DNA of 64,000 bases, from contig CM042021.1 of NCBI GenBank assembly GCA_023525975.1, positions 77,817,501 to 77,881,500 of the forward strand. Direction: 5' to 3'. The position numbers and the translations under genes are program-made. Numbering within the stretch: position 1 is the stretch's first letter; the number at the start of each line of letters is the position of its first letter. Positions 44,623-54,851 of this stretch are shown here, one piece after another. The notes under the pieces were generated by a model. It was not told where the DNA came from, made no database searches, and was given only the letters and a program-made list of their open reading frames with translations. The DNA is from Smallanthus sonchifolius. Its lineage: Eukaryota > Streptophyta > Magnoliopsida > Asterales > Asteraceae.

Positions 44623-46093
44623 TGTCACACCCGTAACACAAGACAGTCATCTACCAGAGTAGTACCTCCAACAGATATGTTCCCAGGTAAGAGCGACGAG
44701 TCTAAGAGAGATTTATACACCGCTCTTTCCTAGACAGAACATTCCGTTCATCAGATAACTACATACCGGTTCAAGGTCGCCTTCTAGTTACGGTGACAGT
44801 GATACCAAAACACACAGTGGAAGACTTAATGTCATAACTTATTTCATTTCATAACATAAGGTTTGTACAATAGGGACTGACTGGCAAAATACAACATCAA
44901 CAACTCTAGACTTATAGCTCACGAAGAATCATGCCATCCACTCAGGCCTTATGCTAACCCAGGGATTTTCCCTCAGTCATCCCTATATCCAACATCTGTA
45001 AATCCTCTGGAATGCCAACTACAAGCTAGGGTTCACCAGACATTTGAAAAACATTTTGCATCAACTTAAGCTAGTGAGTTCGTAAACAAAATCTTATTTA
45101 CGGTTATCTTTGATACAGGGATGAATGCCCCGTATGGGTCTTACAACCATCCCCTCCAATCCATCACCTAGTAACCTCTGCTTTACTTGGGTTCTGAGTC
45201 TACAACATACAGATATACAGATACCTTACGGCGCACTAGTCCCATACATACCAGATCTAAAACAAGAGGATCTGTCTTGTCCCTAGGTCCCACCCCAATC
45301 ATGGCCATAATAAGTACTTATTATAGGATATATGCATGGATGGTATTGGGATCTCAGATAAAAATCATTTACAAAACATTTCATAGAGCACAGTTCAGAG
45401 GAACTCACCTTAAGCAGAACCTCCTCCTATATCGAATATAACAATCAACACTTTGATAGAACCCTAAATCATATTCGACATTATCATAATCAATATCCCT
45501 ATCTTAGGTTTATACGAAGAAACCTCAGGGTGTTCAGAAACCTTACCTCGGTACTATCTACGGCAGTTTTGCGGATGAATTACGAGAAATCGTATTTTCA
45601 AGAGCGGACCAGAGCCTCAGGAATCGAGCTACTAGAGCTCTAGTGTGTGTTAGTGAAGGTGAGAGTGTGTGCCGAAGTCTGAAATCGAGCTATCTATTTA
45701 TAGGCTGATTTTGGTCCCATATCGGACTGACATGTAGGGGGATATCGGTCTGATATCACCCTGCATGTGTCAGCCCGACACGTGTCGCTCTCCCATTGGA
45801 CCCGCCTGATTCTTGCGGCTAGGGGACCGTTATGGTTCGGGATAGCGGTCTGATATCGAGCCACGTATCAAAATTCAATCGATGAGTCATAGGACACGTG
45901 TCAACACCTGGTTCATGCCTTTGTCAACACATATCGGACAGATATTTATTGGATGTCGGTCCGATATCCGTCCCGTTTTCAGAATTTTCACTTTTAGTCC
46001 TCCATCTTTGGAGAACATGCAGTTTAACCCCTGAAATTTGTCTTTTGATACTTTTAGCCTTCATTTTTACTTGGGAAATATCCGGGTGTTACA
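44623..46093 (-). repeat. 5' LTR of gypsy element E
   Basis: Partner of 38330-39804; many scattered differences by eye. TATA box at 45695-45704, donor-like AGGTGAGTT at 45410-45402, and the same palindrome set upstream of the TATA. Confidence 0.92.
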
Positions 46094-48660
46094 CTATACG
46101 AGGCTAATGATTATAACAGCGGGGCTATTCATGAACGAAATACAGGAATACATAACGAATGCCCTTACTCGAGACCATCAAACGAACATATATACGTAAG
46201 TCAAGTGTCATCATAACGAACGAAAGCATGTTCTTCCCCCATAGTTTATAAAACACAAAATAGTTTAAAAGGGGGCCGTGAAAACTCACCTTGAGTAACG
46301 AATGATGAAAACGACAAGTACTAGCAAAATACGCCCACGAACGTCGATCGACCTTAATAGTGCCTAAACACGATGGACACTTTAATAACCGAACCTCAAG
46401 TCTTACAAGCATGTTATTCACCCAACCTACTAGACTTATAATATTTTTAAGAAAAAGTTTATTTAAGTGACCCGTTGATGACTACGACACACGGTTATGT
46501 TTTTAACGAAAAACGTTGGATTACCCATACATAGACAATTTGGTGTTGATACATATCAACAACCAAAATGAAAGTATGAAACTAGTAACACATATATATA
46601 CTCATACATATGCTTATAAGTCCTAAATCACATGTAAAAACACTTAAGTCATAATATTTGCACATAATCACTTTTCAAGCAAAACGACTAACTTTTAAAT
46701 AACAAACTTCCAAATTTCTAACACATGAGTTCATATAACATCATATATCATCAAAATATACTTAGTAAAATATATTTCAACAAACAAAACAATCTTTCAT
46801 TATTTTGCAATAAAATACCTAAACATGGCAATTTCTAACACATACGTGACAACCGAAACGTCAAACGACAAGTACAAACGCATATTTCATAACAGAAACT
46901 CATTATATACCTTAAGAGCTGTAATTTAACCATAAAATATATCCAAACTTACTGCTCAAAATCAGATTTAACAAATACACATTTTTCTTGCCAAAAACTA
47001 CCGTTTTAATCGACTAGTTTAGCGTAAAACCTAACAAAACGCATCCAAACACGAAGAATCATACATATTACTAAATATCTGTATTTTAGACATAATATAT
47101 TATCATAATACAGCCATGATTCCAGATTTACAAAATCTATCTATTTTCATACAAAAATCTATCTTTTTAGCATTTTTTTCGCAACATAAGCATATCTAAT
47201 ACTTAGCTATTCATCACAACATCATTTATACTTTTAGGGCTGGATATTATTATCATAAAACATCATTTTTATCAACATATTTCTAGATTTCACACAATCT
47301 AAATAATCCATGTATAAACCTAGCTTTTATCATGCTTTTTGAACAACAATCTCTAATAACAAACACCCAATTATACCAAATAACGATCCATATATAAAAC
47401 AACATGTTTTTATATAAAAATACACTTTATTTACTGTTTTGAATGATCTATAACAAAATCCTTATTTGTATGTGAAGATCTAACACAAATCATCAATATT
47501 TTGCAAGATACAAACACATAAACATACATACATATATACGGCCATATACATGCATATAAATCCATGAAAATCTTCAATAAAAACCCATTATTTACTGATT
47601 TAATAGTTCATAAAAATCTTTTTATTAAAGGTGAACAATACTTGTAAAAATCAAAGGTTTCTTTAAGAAAAATAAGAAAAAGATGGAGATTCATACCACT
47701 TGACTAAATCAATGGAGATTACTAGAGAAATTAGAAGATGGTGGATGATTATTCTTGGATTCTTTCTTCACAACTCTTGATTCTTCAAGAAAATGCTCCA
47801 AGAATCACCAAAATCTCAAGTAAACAAGAACACTTTGAGAGAAATTGCTAGGAATGGGTGTGAGATTATAATGTGGAGTGAAAGTGGTATTTATAGAGGG
47901 GATGGGGGTTGGGTTACGGATCAAAGAGTAGAAGGAGAGAGAAGAGATTTGACATCTTTCATTAAGAATCCATGCAATGTGATGATCAAATTTGGGGAGT
48001 GTAATTTTATACAAAATGTGTAAGTAACAAAAATGATTGTATTTAATACTTGATTAGGGTTGTGGGACCCACTTTATGGCTGCAACTTTGGAGAGAGAGG
48101 TCTTCTAGAACATTATTTGTTTTATAAAAACTACACCACACAAGTGTAGGTGACAAATTTTATAAAAACCAAAAACTTTTATAAAATTTTACCACTTTAA
48201 ACATGGTTTTTCACCAAAATAAAAATATATAAAATATCCACTAATTATTTACAATCATAATTAGTAAAAATAATAATTATAGCTAAACAGTGCATTTTTA
48301 ATGCTTCCGGTGCGGCAAATGGCTAAATTACCTGGTAAAACGCAACGAAAATAACCGAACGTGATATTTAAAAAGTAGCACATAATTTTCACATATAATC
48401 CACTAATATAAGTCTATCTATGTATTTTAGATAAAAACTGATGTTATTAAATTAACTGGGTCGTCACCAACGCTTATTACGGGCATTTTACCGATACGCG
48501 GTACCGAAATTTCTAAAATTTCACGAAATGCCAATTTATGCATACGAAGGGCTTTGCTAAACTTTATAGTGACCTAATTAACTGAAATAAAGTCTAAGGC
48601 ACATTTAATTAAATTATAAAAACGTTCTACGGTAATTAACCTGAAATTGTCGGGTTGTCA

Positions 48661-49909
48661 CTCTAGGTCTCCTAAGGCTCGTTACCTCTAGGAATACCAA
48701 ACATACATGCAAGTGGAGAAATCTAAGGCTCGTTACCTCTAGACCATTCCACCACACTTCAAGCACGACATCACGAGGATGACACGTACCAAACTTTAAG
48801 CACGATTACCCCAAGAGGTAAATCATACCAACTTCAAGGATCACGATAATCCCCTTGGTGACCGTCATCACCCCAGTTTTACAACAGTTGGCCAGCCACA
48901 TAGGCCCCTAAAAGGTAAGGCCAATAACATACATCCCATACCCATATCTTCGATTCCCGTAGGAATCATGGCAGATTCATTCGTTTGTGACTTTCATAAA
49001 CATTCACTTCTTTTACTTCAAAACTTCAGTTAAATAATTAGTACGTTATTTTAAAAATCATTCATTCATTCGTAAACTTGTTTTGGAAAAATATTTCATA
49101 AACACTTCTTTCATAACATTTCCCTTCAATACATCGTTCATAAACATTGTTTCATAAAACGTCACATACATCATTCATAAACATCGTTTTATAAAACAAT
49201 CACATCGTTACATATGCACACCAGCCCAAAAACATTTATTTAAAAACATTTAAATAAGGGCTTCTAGAACTCACCTAGTAAGCTAGTCTCGTTGTCCTAA
49301 ACAAAGTCCCAACAACGCCACGTACGATCTAGATTGAGTAGTTAAATACACATCAGACCTTATCCCGACTCTAATGGTTTAACCATACTGAGTTAGGCGA
49401 ACTTATGGCTAAGTTCGCCCCTTGGAATCAGGCGAACATGACGAGCGAACTTATCAAGTTCACTTATTCTTGCCTTCAGGGGAACATCCCTTAGTGAACT
49501 TACCTAAGTTCGCTTAATCCAAACATCCAGCGAACTTACCAAGTTCGCTTAGCTCCCAGGCGAACTTATCAAGTTCACATGCGGGGCTGTCTTCCTCCTC
49601 AAGAACCCTAATTTCTTGAATGTCAATCTGATCATGTCAAGACCCCAACTTTCTATGTTCAAAACATTCGTTTTTCATTCTAGATGCTAGATCTAGGCTT
49701 ATTTCAAAGTTTCATACGTAAAAACACCACCTTCTTATCCAAAACCCGAAAACACCAAAATAAACAAAAACTCAGATCTGGAACGATTTGTTACCTGAAT
49801 CGAGCTTCTGATTCGGAGGCCCAGCCCATCACGCTTCGTTCATTTATTCCGTTCGTTCTCGCATTCTAATTCGTTATTATAACTGTTTGTGTTATTTTTG
49901 GGATGTTAC
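48661..49909 (-). repeat. Older gypsy LTR fragment L
   Basis: On the minus strand it starts TGTAACATCCC (49909), like gypsy LTRs E and H, and has a donor-like AGGTGAGTTC (49276-49267). The fragment is probably cut at 48660 by F. It carries about five GCGAACTT/AAGTTCGC palindromes (49395-49580), the same motif as copia element B. Two copies of a CTAAGGCTCGTTACCTCTAG unit lie at 48674-48741. No gene. Confidence 0.45.
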
Positions 49910-50926
49910 ATTCAATAGTTGACTTGCCTCTAATGTACTTACCATACACAGGACCATTGTCTATCATGAGTCCAGGTCTTCCTAATTCGTTTGGTTTTAT
50001 AGTTGACTCTCTATTTCCCTGAAGCTTAGTCAGGGGCCTAGGTACGGGTTTTGGCGTCTTGTTACTTTGTCTTATTTTACTCAGGTGGCGTTATCTAGCG
50101 TCCAATGAGACTCCTTCACGTGTACCTTTTAAATTTATGTTCCCTACTATTTTTTCCAAGTGTTAAATGAGTAAGAGGGGCTATCCCCTACTTGAGCCAC
50201 GACTAGGCCTTTCTTCGTCTTTAAGACGTGTTGCTTTTATGTGGGCTTGTGACAAGAAATTATATTGATGATTCCGAGACTCACACTTCATACCGGGGAT
50301 GGGGCTTGGACATAGCCTGAGTCGCGGCTTGTGTTATAAATTATGAAGAAAACTTAAAGGATGGGGTTGGGCTTCTGCGATGGCTAGGCTTCTGCCGCAG
50401 CCAAGCGGAGGACGGGGATGGGGCACGCCATGAGCTACGGCTCCTACACTTCGCTTTCCTTGAGGTTTGATTCTCTGATCCCCTTTATGAGAGGTGTATT
50501 ACTTAATACCCATCAAAAAGAAAACAAGAAACCATTGGTTCCATGACCGACATAACACATCGACAAGATGTACAACTTCATTCATGGCATGAAACATGCA
50601 TGCCATTGTACATGCATTAATAAACTTGAATGTCAATTCATGCATTAACGGTTAATAATTCATGCATTCATGCATTAACGTTTCAAAGTGAAATTAAAGA
50701 GTCAAAACAAAAGTGGGTCAAAGGTAAATCGATTGATGTCAAAGACAAGTTCTTTGATATAAAAGATAAGCCTATGTAAACCAATGGCAAGATAGTGAGA
50801 GTACATGGTCTGTCAGCGAGCGGCAAAGTTGAGTCCATGTTTGAGATAGGTGAAAGCTCAAAGTCAAAGTCAAAGAACAAGCCAAAGTCAAACAAAAAAC
50901 ATTTGAGAGAACATAAAGAACATGTT
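49910..50926. other. Unassigned DNA
   Basis: No gene or repeat I can name. Around 50170-50450 there are related GC-richer phrases (GGGGATGGGGC..., GGATGGGGTTGGGC...), and 50600-50690 repeats CATGCATTAA; 50690-50926 may be a decayed gag-like stretch. Confidence 0.3.
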
Positions 50927-51251
50927 TGTTGGAACTAATTATAGGCCATCGCATATAAAACAGGTTGAAAACAGAAGAATTCTTTGAAGTTAAAAGATTT
51001 CGTCCAAAATCTTTTTCGTTCGAAGTTGTTTTCGGACGAAATACATTTCAACCGAAATGTATTTCGGACGAATTCATTTTTTTTATTCTTAGTATAAATA
51101 CTTGTATAGTTTGACATTTGTAAGGGGGGCTTCATTTGCAATATCAATAACATTTTAAGAGTTACAGCTTTAACTATTTGTTTCTGATTCTACCTCGTTT
51201 CTTGATTCTTGTATCGGTGTATTGAATCTGCTACGAATAACAGGTTTTAAT
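50927..51251 (+). repeat. 5' LTR of element I (325 bp)
   Basis: TGTTGGAACTAATTATAGG...AACAGGTTTTAAT; the same length as the two J LTRs. TATAAATA at 51093-51100, with TTTCGGACGAAAT-type palindromes upstream. The terminal CA has decayed. Confidence 0.85.
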
Positions 51252-51253
51252 AG

Positions 51254-51265
51254 TGGTATCAGAGC
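51254..51265 (+). other. Primer-binding site of element I
   Basis: TGGTATCAGAGC, two bases after the LTR. Confidence 0.85.
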
Positions 51266-51671
51266 TTTCGGTGCTCGGTTTTGGGATATTCAAGCAGATT
51301 CAAGCAAGTTTCAAAGTTTGTTAAAGTTTCAACTTTTCAAAATTCAAAAGTCATCAAATTGGATCATTTTCAGTGCCATTTTCAACTATCTAGCATGTAC
51401 AATAGTGGAGATGGAGTTTGGGATGATTTTCGGGGCTTAATTTGACGTTTGGGAGTTGCAGGTTGTAATTTCACGAGTTTTAGTTGAATCGTCGAAATCT
51501 CTGATTGAAGGGGTCGAAATCTCTTTTCGATCGAAATCATTTTCAATCAGAGTTTTCGATCGAAATCTCCAGTTTGGTCCGAAAAGTTTTGACCGAAATC
51601 TGACTTTTCGACCGAAAAGTTTTGTCCGAAAAATTTTTCGATCGGAAAGTATGCCTGGGAAAAAATATATT

Positions 51672-51996
51672 TGTTGGAACTAATTGTAGGTCATCGCATA
51701 TAAAACAAGCTGAAGATGGAAGAATTCTTTGATGTTAAAAGATTTCGACCGAAATCTGTTTCGATCGAAATCATTTTCGGACGAAATACATTTCGACCGA
51801 AATGTATTTCGGACGAAGTCATTTTTTGTCTTCTTAGTATAAATAATTGTATAGTTTGACTTTTGTATAGGGGACTTTATTTGATATATCAATACAATTG
51901 GGAGAGTTACACCTTTAACTATGTGTTTCTAATTCTACCTCGTTTCTTGATTCATGTATCGATGTATTGAATCTGCTACGAATAACAGGTTTCACA
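51672..51996 (+). repeat. Left LTR of J (325 bp)
   Basis: TGTTGGAACTAATTGTAGG...GGTTTCACA; PBS TGGTATCAGAGT at 51999-52010; TATAAATAA at 51838-51846; TTTCGACCGAAAT, TTTCGATCGAAAT and TTTCGGACGAAAT palindromes at 51745-51820, just upstream of it. Confidence 0.9.
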
Positions 51997-52509
51997 ATTG
52001 GTATCAGAGTTTTCGGTGCTCGGTTGTGGGAGATTCAAGAAGATTCAAGTAAGTTTCAAAGTTTGTTAAAGTTTTCAACTTTTCAAGATTCAAAAGTTAT
52101 CAAATTGAATCGTTTTCAGTGCCATTTTTGAGTATTTAGCATGTACAACAGTGGAGATGGAGTTTGGGATGATTTTCGTGGCTTAATTTGACGTTTGGGA
52201 GTTGCAGGTCGGAATTTCACGAGTTTCAGTTGAATCATCCGAAATCTCTGATTGAATGGGTCGAAATCTCTTTTCGATCGAAATCATTTTCGTTCAGAGT
52301 TTTTGATGGAAATCTCAAGTTTTGTCCGAATTCTCCTCATCGAAATCTGACTTTTCGACCGAAAAGTCTTGTCCGAAAAAGTTATCGATCGAAAAGAGTT
52401 TTTTTGCGGGAAAAATATTTTTTGGTCGAAATTTTTGGAGGATGTTTGAAGCTATGTTTGGTTATTATTATGAAAAAATGACGTAGTTAAAAAAAGGAGG
52501 GAATTCTCA

Positions 52510-52740
52510 ATGGCTGACGAAGGGTGTGTGCATAAGGTATCTGTAAATGGATTGGGGTATGTTCATCTAGATCTTTGCAAGGAAGATGTGAAAGGAAAAG
52601 CAAGACAAGAAACATTAAAGAAAAGATATCAAGTATTCACACACGCAGAAGGAGAATCTTTGACTGTCCAGTATCACAGATATGTGGAATTGATAAATGG
52701 ATTGGGGTATGTTCATCAAGATTTTTTTTTACTAAGGCAT
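52510..52740 (+). pseudogene. gag: gag fragment at the centre of J
   Basis: Between the inverted arms. ATG at 52510; the stretch RQETLKKRYQVFTHAEGESL followed by TVQYHRYVELING corresponds to the copia gag segment KRDLLRKQYECFRFIENESL in A. INGLGYVH (and VNGLGYVH at the start) occurs twice, about 150 bp apart. Downstream the apparent frame is inverted leader, not gene. Confidence 0.6.
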
Positions 52741-53131
52741 ACTTTTCGATCGAAAACTTTTTTGGACAAGACATTTCGGTCGAAAAGTCAGATTTCGATG
52801 AAGAGAATTCGGACAAAACTTTTCGGACAAAACTTGAGATTTCGATCGAAAATGATTTCGATTGAAAAGAGATTTCAACTCCTTCAATCAGAGATTTCGG
52901 ACGATTCAACTGAAACTCGTGAAATTCTGACCTGCAACTCCCGAACGTCAAATTAAGCCTCGAAAATATCCTAAACTCCATCTCCACTGTTGTACATGCT
53001 AAATACTCAAAAATGGCACTGAAAACGATCCAATTTGATGACTTTTGAATCTTAAAAAGTTGAAAACTTTAACAAACTTTGAAACTTGCTTGAATCTCCC
53101 AAAACCGAGCACCGAAAACTCTGATACCAAT

Positions 53132-53455
53132 TGTGAAACCTGTTATTCGTAGCAGATTCAATACATCGATACATGAATCAAGAAACGCGGTAGAATTAGA
53201 AACACATAGTTACCGGTGTAACTCTCCCAATTGTATTGATATATCAAATGAAGTCCCCTATACAAAAGTCAAACTATACAAGTATTATATTAAGAAGACA
53301 AAAAATGACTTCGTCTGAAATACATTTCGGTCGAAATGTATTTCGTCCAAAAATGATTTCGATTGAAACAGATTTCGGTTGAAATATTTTAACATCAAAG
53401 AATTCTTCCATCTTTAGCCTGTTTTATATGCGATAGCCTATAATTAGTTTCAACA
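53132..53455 (-). repeat. Right LTR of J, inverted (324 bp)
   Basis: Reverse complement of the left LTR with scattered differences, with its own PBS (minus strand TGGTATCAGAGT, 53129-53118). Confidence 0.9.
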
Positions 53456-53496
53456 ATATATATTTTTTTAATCACGTTCTAAAAGCTATAATTGTT

Positions 53497-54050
53497 ATGC
53501 ATGTTCAATCAAAGGCAAGAGTACAAAATGAAAAGTCAAAGAATTATACAAATCAACGAGAGTCGGTGAAAGCTAAAGAGGTTGAGTCTGGAGCTATTCG
53601 TAGATACAATATTTTTTATATGCTTTCTAGAAATCATTATGATTGTTACTCTAATGCTTGTCGTGATTATCAATTGCCTAGATTTGTGGACCAAAGAGTC
53701 CAAATTGATGAAATAAATGTGAAGAAATCTATCATACCAAGCTATTTTGCTAAACAAAAATTCATATAAGAATAATGTGAAAAATGATAGATTTTGGAAA
53801 AGTTCATATAACATTGGATCAAAAGTTGAGAATGTTAAGCAAGTGGATGTTGTAGGGACTAAGACTGTAAAAGGTCAAAGTCAACCCAGGTCTAAAATGA
53901 TATGGGTGCCTGTTTCTCACTAAGGTCTTATTATGTGTAGAGTAAACCAGGGAGGACTATTAACAATGCCTGGCATATTGATAGCGGTTTCTCAAGGCAC
54001 ATGACAGGACAGAAAGAAATTTCAAATGATTTCCGTTCTTTTAATGGGGG
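53497..54050 (+). pseudogene. gag-pol: gag C-terminus and protease start of element I
   Basis: A gag-like stretch in 53497-53769 (no zinc knuckle), a frameshift, then RSKMIWVPVSH with stop at 53921-53923, which corresponds to KTTMAWVSKSN in A. After an acceptor-like ATGTGTAG (53933-53940) pol begins; HIDSGFSRHMTG corresponds to the protease motif YVDSGCSRHMTG. The text stops abruptly near 54050 at the junction with D. Confidence 0.7.
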
Positions 54051-54851
54051 TTAAATTTTCAGAATGAAGTTACATCTATTAGCAAAGGAAAAATCAAGCA
54101 GAATCCATAAGGATTATCAGGAATCATAAGATTCAGAATCGAGTGATTCATTTGTCTTGGTTTCATTTGATTTTCTTCTTTGAATATCGGTATGATGATT
54201 CAAGATAATATATATGGTGTTTAAGTTTTAAGGTAAGGGGATCCAACTTTTATCTGGATTTGATTTCAATGAATCAGGAGTGATTCAAGGGTGAATACAT
54301 ACTCAACGGTTAATGTAGAGACATGTCTTGATTCAATCTCTCCTTGCATACTTGTGAGTATGGGCAGTGAGATGAACCGCATTAATTGTGCTAACGACAT
54401 AACCCGAAACTGACCTCAAAAGAAAATTATTGACAAAATCTAACATCCTTTATCTGATAATGATCTTTTCTATTCTTTTACGCACACACACTTGCAAACA
54501 TGGGTTCAAATCACGGTTGTAATTTAGATTTAGTTTCCACACTACTAGTGATTCAAAGACGCATATAGCCTACTGACAATTCAAATTACTTGTAAATAAG
54601 CAGATTAAAAACACAACAAGTAAGCATGACGCAATCATTTCCCATATGAGCAGTCTATGACGTGTAGATCATTTCTGATGTACTATCATTTCCTCTTTTC
54701 TCAAGTTAACTTTGAAATTTTCTCCATTTTCTTTTTTTTAATTTTTTTTGTTTTTGTAAAATATTTTGAAACTTAAAAGAACTATACAGAAAATTTAAAA
54801 GAAATAAAGTTTAACTTCCATGAATTGAATTGATTTAAGAAAAATTAATTT
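54051..54851 (-). other. Post-pol spacer of element D
   Basis: Matches 2130-2885 of A closely, including CATAACCCGAAACTGACCTC (54400-54419) and CTGATGTACTATCATTT (54675-54691). Confidence 0.75.

Larger units (their letters stand above)
38330..46093 (-). mobile_element. Ty3/gypsy chromovirus-type element E (7.8 kb)
   Basis: Two long LTRs (38330-39804, 1475 bp; 44623-46093, 1471 bp), PBS at 44608-44619, PR-RT-RH-IN order and an integrase GPY/F tail. Flanks CTACA (38325-38329) and CTATA (46094-46098) match at 4 of 5 bases. Every domain is damaged, so E is dead. It lies in the LTR of F. A Tekay-like clade is inferred from the LTR ends and the chromodomain-like tail. Confidence 0.92.
37726..48660 (-). 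repeat. 5' LTR of element F, about 3.2 kb, split by gypsy element E
   Basis: The plus strand begins TGTCACACCACG (37726) next to the PBS and probably ends CGGGTTGTCA at 48660; E occupies 38330-46093. On the minus strand a TATA box (CTCTATAAATAC, about 47888-47899) lies inside. A splice-donor-like AGGTGAGTT stands at 46291-46283. The outer end is inferred from the TG...CA form; an alternative end at 49909 is possible. No gene inside: the ~70-codon ORFs near 47800-48020 overlap the promoter. Confidence 0.5.
51672..53455. mobile_element. Inverted-LTR (fold-back) copia derivative J
   Basis: LTR (+) 51672-51996, PBS, leader and gag scrap to about 52735, then the reverse complement of leader, PBS and LTR to 53455. 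Both outer ends are U3 ends (TGTTGGAAC... and ...AGTTTCAACA). Flanks ATATT and ATATA agree at 4 of 5 bases in AT-rich DNA, so the TSD is only suggestive. It lies in the leader of its close relative I. Confidence 0.8.
50927..54050 (+). mobile_element. Decayed copia element I, 5' part, with J inserted
   Basis: 5' LTR (50927-51251), PBS (51254-51265), leader to 51671, then, after J, leader and gag remnant up to the protease start. The sequence on both sides of J reads on (GGGAAAAAATAT / ATTTTTTTAATC, compare GGGAAAAATATTTTTTGG in J's own leader). The element stops at about 54050, where element D begins. Confidence 0.7.

Noticed and set aside
47793..48023. 76-codon ORF
   Set aside because: It overlaps the TATA box of the F LTR on the other strand and has no family resemblance.
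48655..49909. Single 4.4-kb LTR for F ending at 49909
   Set aside because: Two donor-like AGGTGAGTT sites (46283 and 49268) and the TG...CA-type end at 48660 fit two different LTRs better, though this is not settled.
49910..50926. Possible host gene in the gap between L and I
   Set aside because: No ORF with recognisable domains, no intron signals that connect into a coding frame.
53536..53814. 92-codon minus-strand ORF
   Set aside because: Antisense to the gag remnant of I and low in complexity.
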